The position numbers and the translations under genes are program-made. Below the pieces are notes generated by a model. The model did no database searches, had not been told where the DNA came from, and saw nothing but the letters and a program-made list of their open reading frames with translations. From Voacanga thouarsii (taxonomy: Eukaryota; Streptophyta; Magnoliopsida; Gentianales; Apocynaceae), in the NCBI GenBank assembly GCA_026120185.1, contig JANUWF010002425.1, positions 868,001 to 932,000 of the forward strand: a stretch of 64,000 bases of DNA. The letters are read 5' to 3'. Below are positions 23,223-35,446 of the stretch, piece by piece. Position 1 is the stretch's first letter, and each line of letters begins with the position of its first letter.

Positions 23223-26200
23223 TGTTAGTGTTGTGCCCTAGAGACAACGCTTGTACTTTGTATATGACACTTTTATTTTACAATATAATGCATTATTTAT
23301 CTTTCAGTTCATTTTTTTTTTTACTTTAATGTAAAATAACTGTTAGATAATATTCCTAGTACAATACCGTGTTAAGGAAATCATGATAGAGATCATGATG
23401 GGAGAGTCATAGTATACTGTATTGTGTTAGTACTTAAAAAATCCCTAGTCGTAGTATTAATGAGATAGGACCACATTAATGCGTTAAGACTAGCACGTGT
23501 TAGACTTCCTGATTTGATCAGGTGGTGGTTCTCATATCCGTAAGTATTGAGATACTCAAAGTTAAACACGTGGATGCTTGTTAATAGAACAAGTACATAG
23601 GATAACTTAGCTATGAGATAATCACATGGATAACTATTTAGTGCAAGTGATAAAATTGTTAGGCATCTCAGGCTCGTATCGTATACGGCGCAGCGAAAAA
23701 TAAAACGAGATTCCCTCCCTAGACCCGTCTATGTGCAGAAAACAAGACATAAAGAGAGTAAAGGTAACAGCTTTTACTTTTGGGTGATCATTCGAAGAAC
23801 AAAAAATTTCTTCTTCAAGTTGAGGCGCGATCCAGCAATCCTCATGATCAACCTCCACGTGAGTTGAACGTCTAACCACTATAATCACAGTGTGTGATTA
23901 TCTCTAACAATAATCCACACAGAGGAATACTCAAGCACCAAACTTTCCTGTGCCAGCAGAAACAAGATGGCAGCTAGGGTTCTTTGATCAAGATCAAATT
24001 GAGAGAGATAGAGAGAAGAGAGAATGTTCGTGGCTGTTATTTTATGTGTTCTTCAGCTGGGGTTTTTTGTGTCTTACATATACTATATATTACACGAAAT
24101 TTTCCTCCCAAAACTGAGAATTCTAATCCTATTAGAATTTCCTAATTGTAATAGGCAACATTAAGTTCTCACAATTACAATTTGGACCACAAATTATAAC
24201 TAATTATAATTTATCCACAACTTCTCTTTCTCTCAATCAACCCCACTATGTTATCAAATAACATCTTGAGTATATAATCCCCTATTGTGTGTTACCTATT
24301 TGGTTTCTCAGTCAATTGGTAGCGAATATGAATTAATCCAAACGTCTTTAAGATTAATAATTTATAATTAATTAGAATTAATCCTATTAATTCTAATCAG
24401 GATTGGTTTATTAATTCATCAATTAATAAACCCATATTCCCAGATCATGAACAGTATCTAGCAACACATCATGACCACCCAAGAGTCTACGAAGTCAAGT
24501 GGCTTGACATGAACCCTTTAATATCAAATTTCAGTGCAATTAAATCCTTTCACCGTACAATATCTCATTCGGCTTAGAGTATGGAATTAGTGCCAACTCC
24601 CTCTAGAAATAATTCTGGCCCGAATACAATAGTACTTGTACTAGGAACCCACTACTCTAGATGTGTATCAATTGGAACTATTTCCAATACACAATTTCCT
24701 TAGCCAAGGACTTCTCAAGTAGTAATTCCTACAAGTGGCCATGAAATATTCGCCCCTACTATTAGGAGTGGTGAATCCTTTATTGGCATTCTCAATTACT
24801 TTCGTTTACCTCACAATGTACCCAATATCCATCCCATAGGCGACCCTCAATCGAGCTCTAGAGATTGGAATCAAAGTATAATGCTCAACAAACAAAGTAC
24901 CTTGGAGATCTCAAGTCTAAGGATACTTGCACATTTGCTATATTGAGATTATATCACTGGCACTAAATGGTTATCCATGTGATTATCTCAAAGCTAGGTC
25001 ATCCAATGAACTTGTTCCATTAACAATCATCCAAGTGTTAACTTTGAGCATCTCAATACTCATGGTTATGAGAACCACCGCCTGATCAAATCAGGAAGTC
25101 TGACACATGCTAGTCTTAATGCATTAATAATGTCCTATCTCATTAATACTATGACTAGGGACTATTTCAATACTAACACCATCCAGTATAGTAGGAATCT
25201 CATATCATGATCTCTATCATGATTTTCTTAATACAGTGTTGTACTATAGACTTTATCGAACAGTTATATTACTTAAAGTAAACAAAAAAAAACTGTAAGA
25301 TAAATAATGTCTTTTATTAAAATAAAATGTATCATATACAATGTACAAGTGATTGCCTTTAGGGCACAACACTAACAAAAATCTCGTTATAGGAAATGTG
25401 AAAGTATCCTTATACTTGAGATCTCCAAGATACTTTGTTTGCTGGCCATTGTACTTTGATTCCAATCTCTAGAGCTAGATCGAGGGTTGCCTATGGGATG
25501 GATATTGAGTACAATGTGAGGTAAATAAAAGTAGTTGAGAGGATCAATAAAGGATTCACCACTCCTAATAGTAGGAGCGAATATCTCACTGCCACTTGTA
25601 GGAGTTACTACTCATGAAATCCTTGGCTAAGGTGATTGTGTATTAGAAACAATTTCAATTGATACACATTTAGATTAGTAAATTCCTAGTACAAGTACTG
25701 ATATATTCGGGCCAGAATTAATATATATTCTAGAGGGAGTTGGCACTAATTTCATACTCCAAATTGAATAACATATTGTATAGTGAAGGAGTTTATTACA
25801 CTATAGTTTGTTATTGAATGGTTTATGTCAAGCCACTTAACTTCCTGGATTCTTGGGTAGTCATGATGTATTGCTAGATACCGTTCATGATCTGCTGAAT
25901 ATGGGTTTATTAATTGATGAATTAATAAACCAATCTTAATTAGAATTAATAGGCTAATTATAAATTATTAAGGATTATTAATCTCAAAGATATTTGGATT
26001 AATTCATATTCACTACCAATAGATCGAAAAACCTAATAGGTCACACACAATAGATGATTAAGTACTTAAGATGTTATTTTATAACATTATGGGGTTACTT
26101 GTGAGAAGGAAAAGTAATGGTGGTTAAATTATAATTATTTATAATTTTGGGCCAAATTGTAATTGCTAAGAATTTTGAATACCAATTACAATTTGTGAAT

Positions 26201-26718
26201 TCTAATACGTTTAGAATTCACAGAATGTGTATTTTTATGTTTTTTCGGGGATTACTCTGGAATGGATGTTGGTTATATTTTGACTATAGAAGAGAGAGAA
26301 TGGTTCTATTAGTGTAAAAAAAACATCAGAACACACACACAACTTTCCTCTCTCTCTCTCATTTTCTTCTGTTCTTAGAAAATAAAACCCTAGCCACCTT
26401 CACGTTCTCTACTAGCACAGAAAATATTTGGTTTCTTGAGTCTTCCTCCATGTGGACACTACTAGAGGAAGTTCTACGCTTGGACTCCAATGGTGAGGGC
26501 ATTGTTCTCTAGTTAGCCAATCGAAATCCTGAGGGTCATTGCTGGATCACAACTTAGTAATTGGTTGAAATATTTTTCTTCAAACGATAGAGACATCCTA
26601 GAAGGTGTATTGATCTATCTTTTTTATCCGTCTATTACACATACATGCGGTCCTCTTGTCCACAATCCTCTTATTTCCACTGCGTAATGCATATCTAATA
26701 CATGGAATGATTCTATCA
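23223..26718 (+). repeat. Element D 5' LTR, split by an inverted solo LTR
   Basis: It starts TGTTAGTGTTGTGCCC and ends TTCTATCA, one base before the primer site. Removing the nested LTR (23657-25377) and one AAAAT copy leaves about 1770 bp. The candidate left TSD is CAAAC; its partner should lie beyond the window. Confidence 0.9.
23657..25377 (-). mobile_element. Solo LTR, main copia family, inside another LTR of the same family (TSD AAAAT)
   Basis: 1721 bp in reverse orientation, from TGTTAGGCATCTCAGG to AACACTAACA. AAAAT at 23652-23656 and 25378-25382 is a perfect TSD. The host LTR resumes at exactly the next base. This is an LTR nested in its own kind, giving local inverted homology. Confidence 0.93.
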
Positions 26719-26719
26719 G

Positions 26720-26731
26720 TGGTATCAGAGA
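26720..26731 (+). other. Primer-binding site of element D, tRNA-iMet
   Basis: TGGTATCAGAGA follows the LTR end after one base. Eleven bases match the complement of the plant initiator Met-tRNA 3' end. Confidence 0.9.
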
Positions 26732-27318
26732 TAGGTTGTATGTGATTTACGGACATTTGTTACCATGAAAGTTGTTTCATGTTTGTCATTGTTTTCGTTT
26801 CATGTTGCGATTATGCTTCTAGAAAATTGTTTTCCGGTTGATTTCCTTGCCTATGTCTAAAATTATTTCATGCATATAGTTGGATTATAGAGATTGTTTC
26901 TATAATTTGTTTGGTTTGAAATTGTTTCTGTTTTGGGTCACTGCTTGTGTTCTGAAAGATGTTTGCAAATGCATTGTTTTTCTGAAAATCGATTTTGTGG
27001 GTCTCTGTTGTGTTTTGAGAAACTATTTTAATGCCATCGTTTTGTACATAAATTGTTTCTGTAATCTGTGATTTTATGTCTTTGATAATTTACAGAAAAT
27101 TGTTTCTGTAATTTACGAAAAAAAAAATGCTTTGTTTGGTTTTGTTATGGAATGTTCGTTTTATGAAAACATAATCAAAGACGGATTTTTTTTTTTTTTT
27201 GTGAGTTCTATATTACAGGTTTATGAATACAATTTAGAAGATGAATAGAACGTCTGCTCGTCGAATTTCATTATAGAAGGACGAAGGTGTTACTACCAGA
27301 AATTGTTTATGGAAAATG

Positions 27319-27319
<1 letters not shown>

Positions 27320-27361
<42 letters not shown>
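27320..27361. repeat. (AT)n microsatellite
   Basis: About 20 AT units in the D leader. A similar run lies at the equivalent place in J (28391-28432). Confidence 0.95.
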
Positions 27362-27366
<5 letters not shown>

Positions 27367-27690
27367 TATTTTTTCTCATTTTGAGAATTAAATCTAATTA
27401 TGATTAGTTTTTAAATGGGATATATTTTGAAAATTAATATATTTTCTAAAATATTGATTTTAGATTATATATTATTATTTAATTCCTAAAATATGATTTT
27501 AGCAATTAATAAATTTTTTAAAATATTGATTTTAGATTTTATCCTAATTAAATTTCTAAAATTTGGTTTTAGAAATTAAATCTAAAATATTAATTTTAGA
27601 TTTTATATTAATTTAATTTCTAGAATTTGATTTTAGAAATTAAATCTAAATTTGTTTTATTTTTTCAAAATAGAGATTTTGGAATAATAA
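27362..27690. repeat. A+T-rich tandem palindromic repeats
   Basis: Imperfect units of the form TTTCTAAAAT..ATTTTAGAAATTAAATCTAAAATATTAATTTTAGA recur at about 60-70-bp spacing, each able to fold on itself. Similar words reappear at 28220-28310 at the end of J's leader. Confidence 0.7.
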
Positions 27691-27699
27691 AATTATTTT

Positions 27700-28200
27700 T
27701 TAATTTTGATTAATCATATTTAATGGCTTGAAGGATGGTTATGGACTAAGACCAAATTATATCTGTTCATGCATTATTTACAGTTTTGGTTTTATTAAAT
27801 AGGACCTGTGAGTCTTGCCTTCTCTAAAATTCTTGTGTAATTCTCTTCTTATCTAACTCCCTTCGAATGTAATTCAAGGTTTCTCTTTTTAGGAAATTTA
27901 TATAATTAGATTACATAGGTAAGATAGGGATAAAAATATTTTAATTTTGGAGATGGCAACCAAAACAATGAGAGATGGTACAACCTTCTCCTTAAATCAG
28001 GCATGAACACATAAGGTTAACCATGTTAATTTCCTTTTTGGCTTGAGGAAATTAATTTACGGAAAGTCCATAACCATACAATGTAATCACTTTATTACCA
28101 TGATTATCAATTTATGTGATTAATTGATATATTTATGCATGTTATTTGATGAAATCAGAAAATGGAATAAATCCCTCAATTATATTAAACCTAATTTCGT
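27700..28200. other. Unassigned A+T-rich segment between the two copia leaders
   Basis: No ORF of interest and no LTR terminus. It includes GGCTTGAAGGATGGTTATGG and is probably further leader sequence of D, of J, or both. The exact junction between D and J could not be placed by eye. Confidence 0.5.
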
Positions 28201-28384
28201 AATCGTTTTTTTTTTTACATATCTAAAATTAATATTTTAGATAATATATATTAATTCACAAAACCAATTTTAGAAATTAATCTTAGTTAGTCCTAAAACA
28301 TAACTTTTGGGAAGCTTTGGGCGCAAGTGGAAAAGAAGAGAAAACCTCGTGGGCCACCTGGGAAAAAAAACAAACGAAATGATT

Positions 28385-28390
<6 letters not shown>

Positions 28391-28432
<42 letters not shown>
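28391..28432. repeat. (AT)n microsatellite in the J leader
   Basis: About 20 AT units. Neighbouring sequence on its right (28440-28550) is unusually G+C-rich, with AAGCxxxGxC-type words. The two ORFs running through this repeat in opposite directions are artefacts of it. Confidence 0.9.
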
Positions 28433-28434
<2 letters not shown>

Positions 28435-29187
28435 ACAAAACCGCACCCATGAGAGCCACGCTTTGGGAAGCTATTCCCAAGCGAGCCAAGGCTGGGGCCA
28501 ATTGTGCCTCAAGGCGCAGCTTAGCCCTAACAAGCTGCTGCTTGGGGCAATTTTTTTTTTTTTTTACATCTTCGTTCTTCTCCAAAAACTATTTTTGGAT
28601 TGTTTTCTTTCAATTTTCGCAGCGTTTGTCAAAGAACAGACATTTTGTTTGTGTTTATCTAGCAGTGTTCCCAAACCTGCAATTCAAAACCTCATGAAAT
28701 AATTTCCATCTACAATCAAACAGGTATTCTGTTATGTAGAAAATTAAACCAGAAGAACCTTTCTTACGCTGCACAAGCAGAAAACACAAAAATATATTTT
28801 CTGTATTGAAAATGAATTTGAAATTTTCAGAAAACTATTTTTTTCTTAAAAATCAAACAAGTTTAGAACACAACAGAGACCCACAATCCTTGAAACAATT
28901 TCATGAAATAAATTGAAATGGTTTTCAGAAAAATAGTGCATTCTGCAAACACCTTTTGGAACACAAGCAGTGACCCAGAAAAGAAATAATTTCAAACCAA
29001 ATGAATTACAGAAACAATTTCTATAATCTAACTATATGCGTGAAACAATTTCAAACATAGACAAGGAAATCAAATTGAAAACAATGTTCAGACATCATAT
29101 TTATGTGAAATAATTTTCACAAAAGAAAACAGAGACTCCAATGAAACAGTTTCATGGTAAAATAATGATCCGTAAATCACACACAAG

Positions 29188-29201
29188 TGGCTCTAATACC
29201 A
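29188..29201 (-). other. Primer-binding site of element J, tRNA-iMet
   Basis: The minus strand reads TGGTATTAGAGCCA, the initiator-Met complement with C-to-T at one position. It lies one base from the LTR end at 29203. Confidence 0.85.
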
Positions 29202-29202
29202 C

Positions 29203-30936
29203 TGTTAGAATTCTTACATGCATTAGACATGCATTACACAGTGGAAATAAAAGGATTCTAGACAAGAAGACCGTATGTGTGTGTTGAGAAGCATAAAAAA
29301 TAGAAAAAAATTCCTTTGTCGGATGTCTCTGTCATTCAAAATTTCCTTCGTGTTTGAAGGTGCTATCCAACAAACCTCCTAATCAAACAACAACCAGTTG
29401 ATGAACAGTTTGTCTTGCCTCTTTAATGTCAACGTGAGACTGACTCTAACAGTAATCCACACGAGAATGATTACTCAAGACACCAAATGATTTCTATGCT
29501 AGTAGAAAAATTGAAGGCAGCTAGGGTTCATTCTTTCAAAACAGAAGAAAAATGAGAGAGAAGAAAGTCGTGTGTTTTTTCCAGATAACCAAAGAGAAAA
29601 CCATTCCCTCTGTGCATTATTAGAAAAAAATGGCATCCTTTTCTAGAGTGAAAACCGTACACGATTTCATAACTTCTAAATTAGTTAGAATTCATTAATT
29701 GGAATTGAAAACTATAAGTCTTTAACTATTGCAATTTGGCCCAATATTATAACTAATTATAATATGACCACAATAACTTCTTCTTCTCACAATTAACCCA
29801 ACAGTGTTATCAAATATCACCTTGAGTGCTTGATCTTCTATTGTGTATGACCTATTAAGTTTCTACGGCCTATTGGTAGCGAATTTGAATTAATCTAAAC
29901 ATCTTTGAAATTAATAATCCTTAATAATTTAGAATTAACCTATTAATTGTAATCAAGTTTGGTTTATTAATTCAACAATTAATAAACCCATACTAAGTAA
30001 AACACGAGAGGTATCTAGCAACATATCATGACCACCTAAGAGTTCAGGAAGTCAACTGGCTTAGCATGAATCCTTCAATAACAATCTACAGTATAATAAA
30101 TTCCTTTCACCAGATAATATCTCATTCAGTTTGGAGTACGGAATTAGCGCCAACTCCCTCAATAATATATATTAATCTGGTCCGAATATATTAGTACTTG
30201 TACCAGGAATCCATTACTCTGCATGTATATAATTGGAACTATTTCCAATACACAATCACCTCGGTCAAAGATTTCACGAGTAGTAATTCGAACAAGTGGC
30301 CGTGAGATATTTGCCCCTACTATTAGGAATGGTTATTGACCATCTCAACTACTTTCGCTTACCTCACATTGTAACTAATATCCACCCCATGAGGTGTCCC
30401 TCGATCTGGCTCCAGAGATTAGAATCAAAGTACAATGCTCAGCAAACAAAGTATCTTGGAAATCTCAAGTCTAAGGATACTTGCATGTTTGCAATAGCGA
30501 GATTCTATCACTGGCATTAAATTGTTATCCATGTGATTATCTAATAGCTAGGTAATCTAATGTACTTGTTTTATTAACAAGTATCCATATGTTAACTTTG
30601 AGTATCACAATACTTACGGATTTGAGAACCGCGGCCTGATCAAATCAGAAAATCTAATACATGCTAGTCTTAATGATTTAATGAAGTCCTATCTCATTAA
30701 TATTACGACTAGGGATTATTTAAGAACTAACACTATACAGTGTAGTAGGAATCTCACATCATGATCTCAATCATGATTTTCTTAACATAGTGATGTACTA
30801 GGGACTTTATCCAACAGTTATTTTACATGAAAGTAAAAAAAAAAAAAAAACTGAAAGATAAATAATGCCTTGTATTATAAAATAAATGTGTTATATACAA
30901 AGTACAAGTGATTGCTTCTAGGGTACAATACTAACA
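29203..30936 (-). repeat. Element J 5' LTR
   Basis: 1734 bp in reverse orientation, from TGTTAGAATTCTTACATG to ACAATACTAACA. The left end resembles the reverse complement of the D LTR 3' end (about 26640-26718) more closely than that of the solo copies, so D and J are one subfamily. Confidence 0.9.
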
Positions 30937-30941
30937 AGTGG

Positions 30942-31909
30942 GAGTAAAATTAAACTTAGTGAAGATTGAGAAGAACAAACAAATAAGGATTAACTGTCAG
31001 ATCCCACATCTATTGAGAGAATAGATATACCTTCTACTACACAATAACATTGTTGGTCGAGTAATATACATGTGGCAACTGAGAGATATGGATTTCTTAT
31101 AAGTGATCACAATGACGTATTACTCATTGATGAGGATGAGCCTACAACCTACAAGAAAGTTCTAAATAGTTCAGAATATTACAATTGGCTTGAGGCCATG
31201 AAGTCAGAGGTGGATTCCATGTACGATAAATCAAGTATGGACTTTGGTTGATCCACCCAAAGGAATTAAACCTATTGGGTGCAAATGGATTTTTAAGAAG
31301 AAAATCGATATGGATGGTAGCGTAGTTACCTATACAGCATGACTAGTGGCTAAAGGTTATCGTCAACAACTTGGTATTGACTACGACGAAACCTTCTCGC
31401 TAGTAGACATGCTAAAATCTATCATGGTACTCCTAGCCAATGCCACTTATCATGATTATGAGATCTGGCAAATAGATGTGAAAATAGCTTTCCTAAATAG
31501 AAATCTGACTGAGAAGTGTATATGACATAACCTGAGGGTTTTATATCCAATGATAGCACACAAAAGTGTGTAAGCTGCAAATGTCTATTTATGGACGTAA
31601 GCAAGTGTCTAGGACTTGGAACATCCGTCTTGATGAAACAATCAATGAGTTTGGTTTCATTCAAAATATGGATGAACCTTACGTATACAAGAAGGCTAGT
31701 GGGAGTGCAACCGTTTTCTTATTACTTTATGTAGAAAACATATTACTAATAGGAAACGATATACCTATCCTTCAATCAGTTAAAGTTGGGTTGTCCAAGA
31801 AATTCTCCATGAAATACTTTAGAGAAGTAACCTGCATTCTTGGAATAAGGATCTATACAGATAGGTCAAAAAAGTTGCTACGTCTTTCACAGTTTACATA
31901 CATAGACAA
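30942..31909 (+). pseudogene. Element D reverse transcriptase, N-terminal part
   Basis: It begins with the integrase-RT linker (about 30942-31090), then RT fingers with LISDHNDVLL and EAMKSEVDSMY, then WIFKKKIDMDG-like sequence (frameshifted) and LVAKGYRQQLGIDYDETF. The palm holds the catalytic motif as YVEN (31728-31739) instead of YVDD, so both metal-binding Asp residues are lost. Stops occur near 31240, 31340 and 31520. RT would copy the element RNA in virus-like particles. Interrupted at 31909 by solo LTR K after GACAA. Confidence 0.85.
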
Positions 31910-34900
31910 TGTAATACCCCGCCCAAAACTACCTTTGACTATGGGGAAAAGTTAAGCATTGCATAGTATTTTGTATTTTATGTGGTAGCTTAGAATTATT
32001 TTATTTGCATGGATGCATGTGAATTTTTCCGTTGCTCTTGCATTTGAATTAATTGAGGTGAAATAGTGTGATGTTAAAGATTTGGTTAAGGGAGGTTTGG
32101 TCGAAGATTTGGAAGGATGAGTATTGGGGGTGGTAAGAACTTCTTGTAGGAAGAATTAGTATTGGAATTGATTTGGAATAGCGGGAAGGATGGTGATTTT
32201 TTCCGTGGTGGCCCGAGTTCAAATTCTATCTCTTGTGAATCCTAGTTTCTCTTCTTGAAGATTCTTTTCCTTAGAGTTTCCATGTCTTGGCCGAAAAAGA
32301 TATAGCAAACCTAGAGAAATTTAAGTGCCATTACTCCAAGGAAATAAGTCTCTATATTTATTTCCTAAATTCAAGGACTTTGATGTGAATAAAGTTCACT
32401 TTTAATTTTCAGCTTTTATTCCTTAGGATTTTCGGAAAAACCATAGCTAATAATTAAAATTTCAGCTTGATTTTAGCTTAATAGATGTTGCCATGGATAG
32501 TTGGAATTAATGAGTCATTTTCCTAGTAGGAAACCTTGTTGATTTTAACCCTAGAATGTTAGCTAAAAATCTGGGAAAAATTTCCAGCAAGAGCCGCCAC
32601 TTCTTGGAGGAATTTTAGCTCAATCCAAACTCTTCTAGGACTAAAGGAAATCTTATCCAAATCTTTGATAAAACCAGATTTTATTCAATCCTAAATCAAC
32701 TAGGATTAGAATCCCTTTTCCTAGCTGAATTTTGGCGGCTTTGTGCAAGCACAAGCTACACGAAATTCTTGCACTCCTAATTGCAACCAAACTCTTCAAA
32801 CCCTAGCTCAAATTACCTAGAACAACCTCCACCAAATCAGATTACTCTAGTAACACAAAATCAGACTTTTCTTCACCAAAATTTTCAGAATTTTCGTCCA
32901 GCTTTGCACTCCAAAGCCTACCAAAACTCTTTGTTGATTAAGACAAATTCCAACACCTAAAAACCACACTTTTCTCCTCTGGAATTTCGTCAAAAATAGC
33001 AGCCAAAACAGTTCAAAAATCGTCACTCTTGCACAGAATTTTCGCACAGCACTTGCACAGAATTTTCAGTCACCAAAACTCACACAAACTCTATCTTATT
33101 TTAGCCAAAAAACCTGAATACACTCAACCCTTCTCTTGAGCATTATTTTGGCCAGCCTAGGGAGCAATTTCAGAACACTTTTCTCCTCTTAATCCCTCTT
33201 GAATTCGGCCAGCATCAAAGGTACAGCAAGCTGCAAATTTTCGCCCTTGCTGTCCAAGAAACTTAAAGCCACTAGGAGTCCTTCTTAGCACCACCATCTA
33301 ACCCTAAATCAAACTTCTCTAAACCTAAATCCCAATAGCCGACACTCCCTCCTTACCACATGAAAATTCCAGCAAATTCTCTCTGCAAATTCTCGAAAAA
33401 CTCAAAAACAATTATAAGTAAAAATCGAACACACCTTAAGGTAAGCAAAAATCCTCTCAACCGCTTGATGCCGTTTTCTCTAATGATTATTTTCTCCTTC
33501 TTCTTCCCTTAAATCATGCCACATAGAGGCTAATTTCATCTTCTTCTTTAATTTTTGGTCAAGAGGAGCAAAGGAGATAGCTTTTCTCTTCTTTTCAAGC
33601 GAACTCGGGACGATCACCATAGGAGCATCAAGACCTCATTACCCGGTTGTTGCAAGGTAAGGGAATACCCACCCTTGATGCCGAAAGTAAGGTTTAATGA
33701 TGTCTATTAGTTCGATAAGCATATGGTCATGGTATATGATCTTTGGGGATTGGATAGTTTACTTGGATTTAAATAGGGAATTGCAAATTATTGTGAAAAT
33801 AAATTAGATTAGAGCATGTTTGAATTAATTGAGACCCTAATCGTGATATTATATGGTGTAGATCAGGAGGATAATTGAGGAAAACAAGCTGTGATTTTAT
33901 CTCATTTATCTGAGGTATATCAAGTAAGTCCTTGCATAAACTCTTTTGTTAAATGTTGTGATGGTAAGTCCTTGTATAAACTCTTTTGTTAAATGTTGTG
34001 ATAGCAAGTCTATGTTGTGAAGCTTTGTAAAGCTATTGTTGAACTATGATTATTTGGGTTGTAAACGTGGATGATTATTCTTTAAACGGTTTTGTCAAAC
34101 TAATGATTTTATTAAGAAAACTATTCTTTCCTAAATTTTTAGAAAACTCTTTTAGAGAAAACCCACGTTGTACAAAGCCAAGGTGTGGAGATAAGATATT
34201 TTGAATCAGGAATTGACAGATATGTTCGTTAAGTACTCAATAAGGGTAGTGTAACAATACTAGTCATTGAGAGCTAGCGTAAGTCTTCTGGCAGGAGGCC
34301 ACCTCCAGAAGATGAACTCTGCTTGAAAAGGCGACAGTCTTGGTTGGTCAGGTCAGTCCGAGCTAGCATTTGTACCTGGTATGGTATTATTTATATTCCC
34401 GGCATGGACACCTGGATGGTTTTGTTGGGTGTAGAGATGGAGGAGTATCTTACCCGGTGAGCTGTACACTCACCTTGATCAGAACGCCCAATGTGTGGTA
34501 ATCTGGTCCGGACAAGGTGCACAAAGTGTGGTGCCTTAGCCATTTTGTTCTCATGGAGCCCAACGTGTGGTGACATGACTGTTTATTCGAGTGGATGATT
34601 TATTTTGTACGAAGTGTGACAATGAGAAAAGCTCACTTCTTGCGAAAAGAGATTGTTTATGACTTGCCAAATTATTTCTACAAATGTTTTACACTTTGCA
34701 TACACGTACTATTCAAAACACCATGTGCACACACAAGACTTACTGAGATTTATTCTCACACGGTTTTACATCATGTTTTCAGGAGATAGATTGTGCTGAG
34801 TCAGCGGGGCTTTGACAGTAGAGGCTTTTGCTATTTTTCCTGTGCTGTTCTAGGAGACTTTTGTCGTTCATACTTCTGAACAATATTTGTTTTATTTCGT

Positions 34901-35066
34901 ATTACTCCAATTTGAGCCTAATGTAATAAGAGTATTTCTTCATTTATCGAAGTGGATTCTTTTAGAGATTGCCTTTATATTTTATACCTCGTTTTAAAGA
35001 CCCCTCGTCCTACGGGACGGGGCGACATCCCCGCCCTTTTAGGGTACGTAGTCGTGAGGTGTTACA
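31910..35066 (+). mobile_element. Solo LTR K, Ty3/gypsy chromovirus type, 3.16 kb (TSD GACAA)
   Basis: It starts TGTAATACCCCGCCC and ends GAGGTGTTACA. GACAA at 31905-31909 and 35067-35071 is a perfect TSD, and D's RT frame resumes directly after. The motif GACGGGGCGACATCCCCGCC near its right end is the reverse complement of the left-end motif of the minus-strand B, C and F LTRs, so K is plus-oriented. No internal region remains. Confidence 0.92.
33925..34004 (+). repeat. 40-bp tandem duplication inside LTR K
   Basis: Two adjacent units, 33925-33964 and 33965-34004, each beginning TAAGTCCTTG and ending GTTGTGAT plus two bases, nearly identical. Not seen in the related LTRs of B, C or F. Confidence 0.9.
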
Positions 35067-35393
35067 GACAAAGTACTAAAAATGTTTAGCATGGATCAAT
35101 CCAAAAATGGATTCTTACCTATGACAGATGAAGTAAGCCTTTCAAATTTGATGTCTCCTAAGACGCAAGTTGAAAGGAATCATATGAGTAAGATTCCATA
35201 TGCTCCGCCGGTTGAATCTATCGTGTATGCTATGATATGTACAAGGCCTGATGTATCCTGTGCTCTTAGTTTGACAAGAAAAATACCAATTTGACCCTGG
35301 TGAGGGTCATTGGGTAGCTGTAAATAATATCCTTAAGTACTTACGAAGGACTAAGGATGTGTTCTTGGTATATGGAGAAGGTGATTTGAAAGT
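35067..35393 (+). pseudogene. Element D RT-RNase H connection
   Basis: Coding sequence resumes after K with KMFSMDQSKNGFLPM, then KIPYAPPVESIVYAMICTRP, typical of the copia RT C-terminus, with a frameshift near 35285-35320. It then reads LKYLRRTKDVFLVYGEGDLK up to the insertion of B at 35394, after AAAGT. Confidence 0.88.
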
Positions 35394-35446
35394 TTTAACA
35401 CCCTACTATCTAGGCCTAACAAGGCCAGGGATCTACTCCATCCGGA
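35394..35446 (-). repeat. Element B 3' LTR remnant
   Basis: TTTAACACCCTACTATCTAGGCC matches the LTR edge at 37545 and 53195 (TGTAACACCCC). After about 50 bp it joins protease coding sequence, marking the deletion breakpoint at about 35440-35450. Confidence 0.85.

Larger units (their letters stand above)
26732..27700 (+). other. Element D leader
   Basis: No coding domain was recognised. The first part (to about 27090) matches the reverse complement of J's leader (about 28870-29185), with repeated TTGTTTC-type words such as AGATTGTTTCTATAATTTG. A T-run follows at about 27187-27201, then an AT microsatellite and palindromic A+T-rich sequence. The small ORF at 26880-27071 lies inside this homology and is not supported as a gene. 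Confidence 0.65.
28200..30936 (-). mobile_element. Element J: 5' end of a minus-strand copia element facing D
   Basis: Reading leftwards: 5' LTR (29203-30936), one-base spacer, Met-tRNA primer site, then leader to about 28200. No gag or pol of J and no second LTR are present. The candidate TSD on the LTR side is AGTGG (30937-30941), and its partner was not found. J is thus a truncated insertion, joined head-to-head with the D leader. Confidence 0.75.

Noticed and set aside
28283..28702. ORFs crossing the AT microsatellite in J
   Set aside because: The central IYIYIY stretch is the microsatellite, and the frames run both ways through it.
34391..34576. 61-aa minus-strand ORF in K
   Set aside because: It overlaps the block conserved among chromovirus LTRs (CACACGTTGGGC, CACTTTGTGC), which is nucleotide conservation without a shared reading frame.
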